42,142 nucleotides of DNA from Candidatus Rhodoferax odensensis (lineage in GTDB: Bacteria; Pseudomonadota; Gammaproteobacteria; Burkholderiales; Burkholderiaceae_C): NCBI GenBank assembly GCA_016718405.1, contig JADKDJ010000007.1, forward strand, positions 1-42,142, given 5' to 3'. Shown here piece by piece: positions 9,727 to 16,681 of the stretch. Position 1 is the stretch's first letter. Each line of letters starts with the position of its first letter. The position numbers and the translations under genes were made by a program. The notes under the pieces are model-generated. The model ran no database searches. It was not told the origin of the DNA and saw only the letters and a list, made by a program, of their open reading frames with translations.

Positions 9727-11775
9727 TCAGCCCAGGTTGAGTTCGCGCAGTGCTGGCAAGGTGCGCTCCACCGCATTCAGTCCGACACGCTCGGTGCCGG
9801 GTGCCAGTGCTGACAGCACGTCCAGGGCCTCTGCCGGCAGACGACCCACCAGTTTGCCCAGCTCGCTGAAGCGCAGACCCTGTCGCACCAAGAAGGCCAT
9901 GTAGGTGTGGCGCAGCGTCGCAGGCGTCACCTGCAGGGCGTCATCGAGATTGGCGTCAAAGGCGCTGGTGGATACGGCGGCCTCAATGTCCTGTGCGGTA
10001 AAGGGCTCGCCCGTGGCATCGGCAAACAAGGTGGCGGCAGGTGCCCGGTTGGCGCAAAGCTGTGTCAAGGATTGCAGCGGTCCCTCCAGCGCCAGCACAC
10101 GGCTGGGATTGCCGGGCACGATCAACGTCTGCGCGTTATCGTTGACGTGCGAAACGCGCAGCGCCAGCAGTTCCGCCACGGTCATGCCACTGAGCAGGCA
10201 AATCAGGAGCGGCAGGTTTTCCGGCGCTGCGCTGAGCAGCAGCTTGGATAGCTCGTGACGGTCAAGCTCGCGTGGGGGTGGTGCGGCCAACTGTTGCCGC
10301 TGCGGTGGCCCGGGCGGTGCGGATAGCGGCGCCATGCCCGGCGCGTGGCCCAACGGCATGGCGCCATGCTGCGGCGCCAGCCAGGGCTGCGCCAGGATCA
10401 CGGTGGAGGGCGTGGCCGCCACCGGCTCCCGGCGGTCGAAGAACTCGACAAACCATACCGCCAGGAACCCCAGCACCAGCGACGCGGCCAGGCTGATCGC
10501 CGCATCGCGCCAGTACAGTGGGCGCCAGGCTGACTCGGGCGTGGCGGCGGCCTCCAGCACTTGCAGGCGCGGCTTGCGGGTGAGCTCGCTGGCCTCCAGC
10601 GCCAGCAGCCGCTGGCGGGCGCTCTGGCGCATCTGGTCGAGGCCGCGCAGCTCTTCTTGCAGCGTCTGGAACTCGCCAAAGCGTCGGCTAAACGACTGGG
10701 CCGATTGCTTGTCGTCCGCCAGGTGCTGTTGCAGCCGCTGCGTGGTGGCGCGCGCGCTGGCAAGTTCCTCGCGTGCTTCGGTCAGCGCGGTCTGCTGGCT
10801 CTTGCGGCGCTCTTCCACGGCCTGTTGCTCCAGGTTGCTGATGCGCGTCTTGAGGGCGCGGGCGTTGGCGTCCATGTCGAGGTACTGGGGCGTGAACTGG
10901 CGCTCCAGCGCGCGCCACTCCTCGCGCAATTGCAGCAGGCGCTGCTCGATGCCAAGCACGGTGGAGTTGTCCTTGGCCTGCGGGGCGCGCTTGCCTTCGC
11001 TGGCGGCCTGCTCCAGCGCGCGCACCCGCCCCTCGGCCACTGCCTCGCGGTCGGTGGCGGCGGTGAGTGAAGTGCCCAGGCCCTTGACGCGCGACAGCGC
11101 CTGGTTCTCATCGCGCTCGCCCGAGACGATGTTGGCGCGCAGCCGAAACTCTTCCATCGCGCGCTTCCGCTCGGCCACCTTGTTGTCGATCACGCGCACC
11201 TCGTCGCGCGCCTGGGCCAGCTCGGTTTGCGCGGAGCTGGCGCCGGCCAGCGCCTGCTGTTCCCGGTAGACTTCGATGGTGGTATTGATCAAGCGCGCCA
11301 CCAGCAGGCGCTGCTCGCTCTTGGCTTCGAGCTCGATCACGTTGGTGCCTTCGATGGGCGCTACCTTCAGCATCGCCTGCAGGGCCAGCACCGGCTCGCC
11401 CTCCAGCGCCTTGAGTACGCCCTGGCTGGCCAGCCGCGTAGCCACCTTCTCCAGCAGTGGGCGGCTGTTGAGGACCTGCGACTCCAGCAGGAAGTCGGGC
11501 GTGCTGTCCACCGCGGCCACCGCGTCGGGGACTGGCAGCTTGGCCGGTGGCGTGATTTGCAGGCGCGCGCTGGCCAGGTAAACGGCCGGGCGCAAAAAGG
11601 TGTAGCTCAGGCTGATCAGCGCGCACAGCAGAAACACACCGCCGAATACCAGCAAGCGTCGGCGCATGCCCGCACTGCGCGGCATGCCCGGGCCGCCGTC
11701 CATCGGGTAGGGCGCTTGCGGTCCACTGTAGCCGGTGGTGAACACGCGACCCACGCCCGGAGTTGGATCACGCAT
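9727..11775 (-). CDS. Wzz/GumC-type polysaccharide chain-length protein with C-terminal recombinase-like domain
   Basis: The protein has about 682 residues. A short cytoplasmic leader precedes a first membrane segment (about 41-62) and a Wzz-like extracytoplasmic start (YLASARLQITPPAKL). Long Ala/Glu/Arg coiled coils follow (about 150-420), then a second membrane segment (about 425-445). That is the layout of polysaccharide co-polymerases that set chain length. After a Pro-rich linker, residues about 500-665 do not resemble the usual tyrosine kinase. They resemble the catalytic fold of tyrosine recombinases: SGMTVAELLALRVSHVND matches box I, and TPATLRHTYMAFLVRQG matches box II. Box I Arg, box II His and the final Tyr are not visible, so recombination is unlikely. 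The start, ATG 11775 or GTG 11784, overlaps the upstream GNAT gene. Confidence 0.85.
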   Translation of the reverse strand: MRDPTPGVGRVFTTGYSGPQAPYPMDGGPGMPRSAGMRRRLLVFGGVFLLCALISLSYTFLRPAVYLASARLQITPPAKLPVPDAVAAVDSTPDFLLESQVLNSRPLLEKVATRLASQGVLKALEGEPVLALQAMLKVAPIEGTNVIELEAKSEQRLLVARLINTTIEVYREQQALAGASSAQTELAQARDEVRVIDNKVAERKRAMEEFRLRANIVSGERDENQALSRVKGLGTSLTAATDREAVAEGRVRALEQAASEGKRAPQAKDNSTVLGIEQRLLQLREEWRALERQFTPQYLDMDANARALKTRISNLEQQAVEERRKSQQTALTEAREELASARATTQRLQQHLADDKQSAQSFSRRFGEFQTLQEELRGLDQMRQSARQRLLALEASELTRKPRLQVLEAAATPESAWRPLYWRDAAISLAASLVLGFLAVWFVEFFDRREPVAATPSTVILAQPWLAPQHGAMPLGHAPGMAPLSAPPGPPQRQQLAAPPPRELDRHELSKLLLSAAPENLPLLICLLSGMTVAELLALRVSHVNDNAQTLIVPGNPSRVLALEGPLQSLTQLCANRAPAATLFADATGEPFTAQDIEAAVSTSAFDANLDDALQVTPATLRHTYMAFLVRQGLRFSELGKLVGRLPAEALDVLSALAPGTERVGLNAVERTLPALRELNLG

Positions 11776-12349
11776 GGTCAACACCCATCCTTGTTGTGGG
11801 AATCAGCGCGAACACCGAGGCCGCGACGGGTTCGCCGCGAATCATCAGCCGGTTGCGCGCCACGCACTCAAATTGCGCGCCCGCGGCTCGGGCCACGCCT
11901 TCGCTGGCCTGGTTGCCTTGGGCGACCACGATCTCGATGCGGGTGAACGCCAGCGTCTCGAACCCGAACGCCGACAATGCCGCCACGCAGCGGAGGGCCA
12001 CACCCTGGCGCTGCCTGGTTTGCCGAACCCAGTAACCCAGGTTGCACAGGTTGTGAAGCCGGTTGATCGTGTTCAAACCGGCGCCGCCGAGCAATTCGCC
12101 ACTGGCCTCGTCGAAGATGCCAAATTCATAAGCTGTTTCGTCGGCCCGGTGCCGCTGGCACAGGCCGAACCAGTCGCGCGCCTCTTGCGCGCTGTAATCG
12201 GCATGGCACCAGGGCATCCAGCGGCCCACCGACTCGGCGGACTCGCGCGCGGCCGCCGCAAACGCCGCAGCGTCGCGCTCCTCGAACGGGCGCAGGCACA
12301 GGCCGCTGGCCGTGAGGATGTGAACGTCAGCCAAGCGAGCCCAATCCAC
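11768..12349 (-). CDS. GNAT-family N-acetyltransferase (RimJ/RimL type)
   Basis: The sequence fits acetyltransferases that use acetyl-CoA to modify protein N-termini or small amines. LRPFEERDAAAFAAAARES is the typical RimJ-like opening, GYWVRQTRQRQGVALRC holds the acetyl-CoA loop (usually Q/R-x-x-G-x-G/A), and ALSAFGFETLAFTRIEIVVAQGNQAS follows. No ATG is available: GTG 12349 or TTG 12334 are the plausible starts, both overlapping the end of the upstream GGDEF gene. The 3' end overlaps the Wzz-type gene. Such tight packing argues for one transcript. The target could be polysaccharide precursor or protein; the sequence does not decide. Confidence 0.8.
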   Translation of the reverse strand: MDWARLADVHILTASGLCLRPFEERDAAAFAAAARESAESVGRWMPWCHADYSAQEARDWFGLCQRHRADETAYEFGIFDEASGELLGGAGLNTINRLHNLCNLGYWVRQTRQRQGVALRCVAALSAFGFETLAFTRIEIVVAQGNQASEGVARAAGAQFECVARNRLMIRGEPVAASVFALIPTTRMGVDHA

Positions 12350-13322
12350 GTGTGAACAGGCTGACCGCAATCTGGTTGCGCCCGCTGTTCTTGGCGCGGT
12401 AAAGCGCCTGGTCGGCCGCACGCACCAGGTCTTCCAGACTCGTGCCGGGCGGCCACTGCGCAATGCCGCCCGAGACTTGCAGCGTGACCGGGCGCCCATC
12501 GGCCAGTTGCAGCGGCGTGTTGGCGATGGCTTCGCGCAGGCGCTCGGCGGTGAGGCCGGCTTGCGACAACTCGGCGCCGGGCATCAACACAATCAGCTCT
12601 TCGCCGCCATAACGGGCGCACAGGTCGGTCGAGCGCAGATTGCGCCGCAACAGCATCGCGACGTGGCGCAACGCGTCGTCGCCCACAACATGGCCGTACT
12701 GGTCGTTGACGCGTTTGAAGTGGTCGATGTCGATCATCAACAGGCAGGCGTGCTGGCCGGTTCGTTCGCAGAGTTCCAGTTGTTTGGGAAAGATCTCCTC
12801 GAACCAGACCCGGTTGTGCAGCCCGGTGAGTGCATCGGTTTCGGCCTTGTTGCGGTACTCGCGTTGCAGCTCCAGGCTGCCGAGCAAGACAACGTTGTTC
12901 TCGCGGATGCGCGCCGTCAACACATGCAACAGGTTGAGCGCCATCAGCGGTTGGCGTGCCAACATGCGCCACAACACCGCCTTGGAGATCGCCAGCAGAT
13001 CCGTCTTGGTGGCGGCCACCACGTAGGCCGATGGCGGGTTGGCGTCGATGATGGACAACTCTCCCACACAATCCCCCACGCGCAGGCGCACCAGCGGGTT
13101 GACGATGCGGGGCTCCAGGCAAACCAGCAGTTCGCCAGTCAGCACAATGAAGATGTCGGCGTTGACGTGCTTGGGCTCCAGCAGTACGTGCCCCGCTTCG
13201 ATGCACAGGGGTCGGGTCTCGCGCAATTCGTCATCGAGCAAGGCCAGATCGACGCCCTGGAACAGCGGCGCACTGCGCAGAATGGCAGGCAGTTGTTCGG
13301 CATGGAAGTCGGAGGTCTTCAT
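12327..13322 (-). CDS. Diguanylate cyclase with N-terminal cyclic-nucleotide-binding-like domain
   Basis: From ATG 13322 the protein has 331 residues. Residues about 10-130 form a Crp-like cupin (LLEPKHVNADIFIVLTGELL, then VGELSIIDANPPSAYVVAA). Residues about 170-325 form a GGDEF domain with DALTGLHNRVWFEE, IDIDHFKRVNDQYGH, the active site RYGGEELIVLMPG and ADQALYRAKNSGRNQ. It should make cyclic di-GMP from two GTP. The RxxD inhibitory site (RSTD, five residues before GGEE) is present, so product inhibition is expected. In the cupin the Arg that normally holds the cyclic-nucleotide phosphate is replaced by Pro, so the ligand may not be cAMP. The gene opens the GNAT-Wzz cluster. Confidence 0.92.
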   Translation of the reverse strand: MKTSDFHAEQLPAILRSAPLFQGVDLALLDDELRETRPLCIEAGHVLLEPKHVNADIFIVLTGELLVCLEPRIVNPLVRLRVGDCVGELSIIDANPPSAYVVAATKTDLLAISKAVLWRMLARQPLMALNLLHVLTARIRENNVVLLGSLELQREYRNKAETDALTGLHNRVWFEEIFPKQLELCERTGQHACLLMIDIDHFKRVNDQYGHVVGDDALRHVAMLLRRNLRSTDLCARYGGEELIVLMPGAELSQAGLTAERLREAIANTPLQLADGRPVTLQVSGGIAQWPPGTSLEDLVRAADQALYRAKNSGRNQIAVSLFTRGLGSLG

Positions 13323-13489
13323 GGCGCGATTCTGCCCCAAATTCTGGCGTCGAATGCTCAGCCGCGCGGCTTCACCTTGGAGCCACGCGTGCCCCGTGCT
13401 GCCTAGGCAGCGCGAGCGTTTGTCCGGCACAATCGCCTGGCGCTGCGCCACACAGAGCAGCCGCCTGCTCACCGCCAACACTGTCTCTC

Positions 13490-13978
13490 ATGAAAATTCT
13501 CGCCTTGTCCGGCAGCCTGCGCGCTGCATCGATCAATTCGGCGCTGCTTCGCACGGCGACACGGTTGGCGCCTCCCGGGGTTGACGTCAGCGTGTGCACC
13601 GTGGTGGGTGAGTTGCCACTGTTCAATCCCGATCTGGAATCTTCGTTGCCGACCAGTGTCGTACGCTTGCGCGCCGAGGTTGCCGCAGCCGACGCGCTGC
13701 TGATCGCCAACCCCGAGTATGCCCATGGCGTCACGGGAAGCATCAAGAACACGCTCGACTGGCTGGTCAGCTTTGAGCCGTTCGCCAACAAACCGGTGGC
13801 TGTGATCAACGCCTCGCCGCGCGCCCGTCACGCCGATGCGGCGCTGCGGGAGATACTCAAGACCATGTCGGCGACGATCGTCGAAGCGGCGTCCGTCACC
13901 ATCCCATTGTTGGGGGCCGGCATCAGCGAATCCGAAATGGCCGAGGAGGCCGCCGTTGCCCTGGCACTCCGGCAGTGA
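13490..13978 (+). CDS. NADPH-dependent FMN reductase family protein
   Basis: This 162-residue flavodoxin-fold protein opens with MKILALSGSLRAASINSALL, which contains the FMN-phosphate loop of the ChrR/YieF quinone and chromate reductase family. ADALLIANPEYAHGVTGSIKN matches the second flavin-binding block (normally N-P-E-Y-x-x-G-x-P/x-G-x-x-K-N). These cytoplasmic enzymes reduce quinones, FMN or metals with NAD(P)H. It is slightly short against the usual 170-190, but no frameshift is obvious and the last helix is present. It diverges from the GGDEF gene and has no same-strand partner. Confidence 0.88.
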   Translation: MKILALSGSLRAASINSALLRTATRLAPPGVDVSVCTVVGELPLFNPDLESSLPTSVVRLRAEVAAADALLIANPEYAHGVTGSIKNTLDWLVSFEPFANKPVAVINASPRARHADAALREILKTMSATIVEAASVTIPLLGAGISESEMAEEAAVALALRQ

Positions 13979-14415
13979 CTGGCCAGTCTGTGCAGCCACG
14001 TGGCCGCGGGGCCGCAGGAACACGGTGCAACGTTTGCGCTGGGGTCGAGCTGATGCGCGGTGACGCAGCGGTTCGCCATTGCAGAGTTGCTGTTCCGTTG
14101 GCCAACATTCAGGCGGATGGTCTGCTGGGCAATAAATCACACCAAATGAATCGTCGAAAGTCGTAAGCTCAACTTTCACCAAATTTCGCCAAGACAGGCG
14201 ATGGGGTTCAAAGGGATGAACTTGGCTGCAACTGCTTGCGAGATTCACCATAAACCTTTGTGGCAGGGGGCTAGCCGCGTGATGGGCCTCGCCAGCGATA
14301 GGGCGAATCCCAGCATATTTTGCGTCTAGCATTGGAAATGCCAGGATGGGCGCTCGGCTACATCACGTAGGCATCCAGAACGCCGCCGCGCGGTTCTATG
14401 CAAAGGGGAAACTCC
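13979..14415 (+). other. Non-coding stretch upstream of the TIR gene
   Basis: No convincing gene is seen on either strand. Open minus-strand frames give translations without family features. Base composition from about 14130 to 14340 is less GC-rich than the flanks, with runs such as AATAAATCACACCAAATGAA. This may mark the edge of an inserted accessory block. AAAGGGGAA at 14402-14409 is a strong ribosome site that fixes the TIR gene start at 14416. Confidence 0.5.
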
Positions 14416-15129
14416 ATGGCCCAATGCACAGCCCCAGTGAATGGTCATCGCACATCGAGCGCTGCAGCGAACTGCCCTGCATGCGGCAGTCGCTATGGTG
14501 GCTATCGGAGCAGCTACGGGTACGGTAGCGGTTACGGATCGTCCAGCTCGTCAGGCGGCGGCACCAGCTATGGTGCCGGTAGCAGGTCTAGTGGCGGCGG
14601 AGGCTCCAGGCCGCGTTGGTCGCGGGCCGGCTCGACCGTCTCCTACACCCCAGCTCAGGTGGCATCGCTCACGCCAGTCCGCGAGGCGGTTGAGGCCCAA
14701 GCGGCGGCGAGGCCAGATCTGCGTGATTGCTTCCTCTGTCATGCCTGGGATGATCGCCAAGGGGCCGCCAAGCAACTGCACGACCTCCTTGAGGCGGCTG
14801 GCGTAAAGGTGTGGTTCAGCGAGAAAGACCTTGGTCTTGGCGTTCCGATGATGCGCGCAATTGACAAGGGCTTAGCTGCCTCGAAGATTGGGCTTGTTCT
14901 GGTGACCCCAGCACTGCTGAAAGGCTTGCCGAAAGAGGGCGTCGCGGACAAGGAACTCTCAACGCTTCTGGCGGGTAACCGGCTGGTGCCAATCGTGCAC
15001 GGTACAACGTATGCGGCACTCCGCGACGTCAGCCCAATGCTTGCGTCGCGAAGCGGCCTAGACACTTCGGAGGATTCAATGACGGTAGTCGCCACCAAAA
15101 TCGCCGAACTCGTTGCAGTCTGGAGTTGA
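14416..15129 (+). CDS. TIR-domain protein with zinc-ribbon-like start and Gly/Ser/Tyr-rich linker
   Basis: The 237-residue protein has three parts. Residues 1-25 hold Cys4, His11, Cys20 and Cys23 (CTAPVNGHRTSSAAANCPAC), a likely small zinc site. Residues 26-75 are low complexity, rich in Gly, Ser and Tyr. Residues about 104-235 form a TIR domain: DCFLCHAWDD (betaA), AGVKVWFSEKDLGLG (the BB-loop region), SKIGLVLVTPALLKG and a likely catalytic Glu180 in VADKELSTLL. Bacterial TIR domains are often NAD+ glycohydrolases in anti-phage defence. ATG 14416 is fixed by AAAGGGGAA. It is followed by a helical unknown gene on the same strand, which could be its partner. Defence function is inferred from fold and setting. 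Confidence 0.85.
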   Translation: MAQCTAPVNGHRTSSAAANCPACGSRYGGYRSSYGYGSGYGSSSSSGGGTSYGAGSRSSGGGGSRPRWSRAGSTVSYTPAQVASLTPVREAVEAQAAARPDLRDCFLCHAWDDRQGAAKQLHDLLEAAGVKVWFSEKDLGLGVPMMRAIDKGLAASKIGLVLVTPALLKGLPKEGVADKELSTLLAGNRLVPIVHGTTYAALRDVSPMLASRSGLDTSEDSMTVVATKIAELVAVWS

Positions 15130-15215
15130 AAGCATTGAATGAAAGCCGCGGCCAGCTGATCCCAACCCTTCCATCGAGGGGATGCCAAGCCGGGTGCGCC
15201 GTCTTGTCACCCCTC

Positions 15216-15792
15216 ATGGCAAACGTCATGTCGAGTCTCCCCCATTTTTCTACACGACAGGTTCGCAGTCGGTCGCGTGAGCATTTGCAGGCAATGCGAC
15301 TATTAGCGCAAGCCCGCCTTGCCGGGCAAGTGGTTTCGGTCCTACGGCAAGAGCTGGACTCGATGGTTCGTGTCATTTATTTGCTAACCCAGAAACCTGA
15401 GCGCCGAGTTGCTCCTTGATGCCTCGGTCAAAGGCGAAAAATGGTTGCAGGAAAGATCGCGAGCAACAGTGACAGATAGAGAAATGGTCGATCTTGCGCA
15501 AGCTCTGCAAGGTTGGACTCAATCCGTTTACAAGTTTGGCTGCGCATTCATACATCTTTCTGGGTTACACGACTACAACGACCGAGACCCACTTGCGCAG
15601 CTTCCTAGCCAGGAGCGTAGCGACATTCTTGAGCACTGCCGTCACTACCATGGCGGCCCTTCGTCAGACGACGCTGGGTTTGAAGCTCTCGTCCCGTTTC
15701 TTCCTCGTGTCCTTGAAAAAATTGCTGGCAATCTGGAGTTCTATCTCGTAGCCTTGGAAAATGGGGAGGTGCGCAGTGCAAGCGAGGTTTAA
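15216..15792 (+). CDS. Hypothetical helical protein, possibly HEPN-like (one frameshift)
   Basis: Two overlapping frames join into one protein of about 190 residues. The first half runs through QELDSMVRVIYLLTQ. The second resumes with NLSAELLLDASVKGEKWLQE and continues to LDYNDRDPL-like segments (LSGLHDYNDRDPLAQL) and ENGEVRSASEV. Removing one A from the AAA run near 15393 restores the frame. It looks all-helical. SVYKFGCAFIHLSG resembles the helix with a conserved His found in HEPN-fold proteins, but the usual Arg of the RNase motif is replaced by Lys, so I only suggest that fold. The start may be ATG 15216 or 15228. It lies 86 bases after the TIR gene on the same strand. Confidence 0.65.
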
Positions 15793-15813
15793 CTGATCGG
15801 CCCACACGGACGC

Positions 15814-15852
15814 ACAACATAATGTCGCCGCTTTGCGGCGCGTGTTGATTGT
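15814..15852. repeat. Imperfect palindrome after the helical gene
   Basis: CGCCGC-TTT-GCGGCG (15826-15840) is a perfect six-base stem with a three-base loop. Its flanks extend the symmetry imperfectly (ACAACATAATGT against CGTGTTGATTGT). It follows the stop at 15792 by about 20 bases. There is no T-run after it, so it is a weak terminator at best; it could also be a recombination remnant. Confidence 0.35.
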
Positions 15853-15887
15853 CGGTGGCCTCGGACGTTGCCGTCGCAGAGCCTCCC

Positions 15888-16067
15888 ATGGCTGTCGATG
15901 ATTTCGTCAAACTGATCGACTCCATCACGAAGGCGCTGGGCGTTCTTGTCTGGCCGACGGTTCAACCAATCGCGCCTCTGAGTTGTTTGGCTATGTCCTC
16001 ACCGCGCTCAACCGTGATGGCTAGCGCTATATGGACTCCCCCAAAAGTTCAAGAAACTGACCGATAG
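15888..16067 (+). pseudogene. Remnant of a small membrane-anchored protein
   Basis: The frame from ATG 15888 opens with MAVDDFVKLIDSITKALGVLVWP. That is typical of short bacterial proteins that start with an amphipathic helix followed by a single membrane span (usually ...LxWPxVxxxxxxxF). After this point the expected hydrophobic stretch breaks off into Pro/Ser-rich sequence, and the frame ends at 16067. A continuing sense-like segment appears in another frame (ELFGYVLTALNRDG). I read it as a gene cut by deletion or indels. It lies between the TIR/HEPN-like pair and a toxin-antitoxin module. No function can be assigned. Confidence 0.4.
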
Positions 16068-16115
16068 TTTGGCTGTTCGGGATGCGCCTGCTGCGGTGGC
16101 TGCCACCGCGTGTGT

Positions 16116-16412
16116 TCAGCGAACTTGCCAATACCCGGGGCGCCTGCGCTGATGCGCAATTGCAAGCACGGTTACATTCCGGTCGATAACCTCATACATC
16201 ACCGTGTACGGAAAGTGCTTGAAGTGGTAGTGCCTGGTGCCATCCTCGTCTTCCGGCCAGTCCTTTGCTGTTTCGCTTAACCCATCCATGGCATCAAACA
16301 AATCGGTTTGGAACGCGTCGGCAGCGATTGGGCTTCTTTTGAAATACCAAAGTAACGCTTCGCGCGCCTCTGCCTCCGCTTGCGGCAGTACTTCAACATC
16401 GAAGGAACTCAC
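16116..16412 (-). CDS. ParE/RelE-family toxin
   Basis: This 98-residue protein fits the RelE/ParE fold. The opening FDVEVLPQAEAEAREALLWY is the usual N-terminal helix region, and HYHFKHFPYTVMYEVIDRNVTVLAIAHQRRRPGYW is the C-terminal sheet with the typical R-R-P-x-Y-W ending. Members of the ParE branch poison DNA gyrase and RelE members cut mRNA; the 'YWxxR' end favours the ParE side. The gene overlaps its antitoxin by four bases (ATGA) and is translated after it. It is intact. Confidence 0.85.
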   Translation of the reverse strand: MSSFDVEVLPQAEAEAREALLWYFKRSPIAADAFQTDLFDAMDGLSETAKDWPEDEDGTRHYHFKHFPYTVMYEVIDRNVTVLAIAHQRRRPGYWQVR

Positions 16413-16633
16413 AGGGCGTTAAGGCGCTGGCGGACTTCAGCCCAGGGAGTGGCTTGTACTCGTCCAGCTCGCAACTCTGCGCGGCGTCGATTGACCTCTA
16501 CGCGCCACCGCTCAGAGACGGCGGCCTCATCGGCCGTCTCGAGGCTGTCGAGAAGGGCCGCGGCCAAGGCTGAGCGTTCGTCGGCTGGAAGTCCGAGGAC
16601 TTCGTCCAGAAGGTGGTCAACGCGCGCGTTCAT
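16409..16633 (-). CDS. Addiction-module antitoxin of the ParE pair
   Basis: This 74-residue acidic helical protein matches the small 'addiction module component' antitoxins. LDEVLGLPADERSALAAALL is the conserved helix-loop, and AVSERWRVEVNRRRAEL with a C-terminal WAEVRQRL is the toxin-wrapping tail. Antitoxins of this kind have no long DNA-binding domain and neutralise RelE/ParE toxins directly. It precedes the toxin on the same strand, with the usual four-base overlap. ATG 16633 is the natural start. Confidence 0.82.
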   Translation of the reverse strand: MNARVDHLLDEVLGLPADERSALAAALLDSLETADEAAVSERWRVEVNRRRAELRAGRVQATPWAEVRQRLNAL

Positions 16634-16681
16634 GGTGTTCAGTTTAGCACCGCACGTCCAGCGCCTGTGCCTCGCAAACCC

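Noticed and set aside
9727..10260. Separate functional integrase gene downstream of the Wzz gene
   Set aside because: The recombinase-like part is in the same uninterrupted frame as the Wzz body, has no own start signal, and lacks catalytic residues.
12350..12499. Longer N-terminus for the GNAT protein
   Set aside because: The extra residues lie wholly inside the GGDEF coding region and do not resemble acetyltransferases.
12073..13206. Long minus-strand open frame overlapping the GGDEF gene
   Set aside because: The translation is Arg/Pro/Ala-rich with no motifs; its last part is simply the GNAT frame region read out of phase. It is a shadow of GC-rich coding DNA.
13469..14332. Minus-strand frame covering the FMN reductase and the region after it
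   Set aside because: Most of it is antisense to a clear FMN reductase, and the remainder shows no family features.
15786..15852. Possible integron attC site after the HEPN-like gene (GTTTAAC ... GTTGATT)
   Set aside because: The outer boxes only partly fit RYYYAAC/GTTRRRY, inner boxes do not pair at the right spacing, and no second site or integrase is seen.
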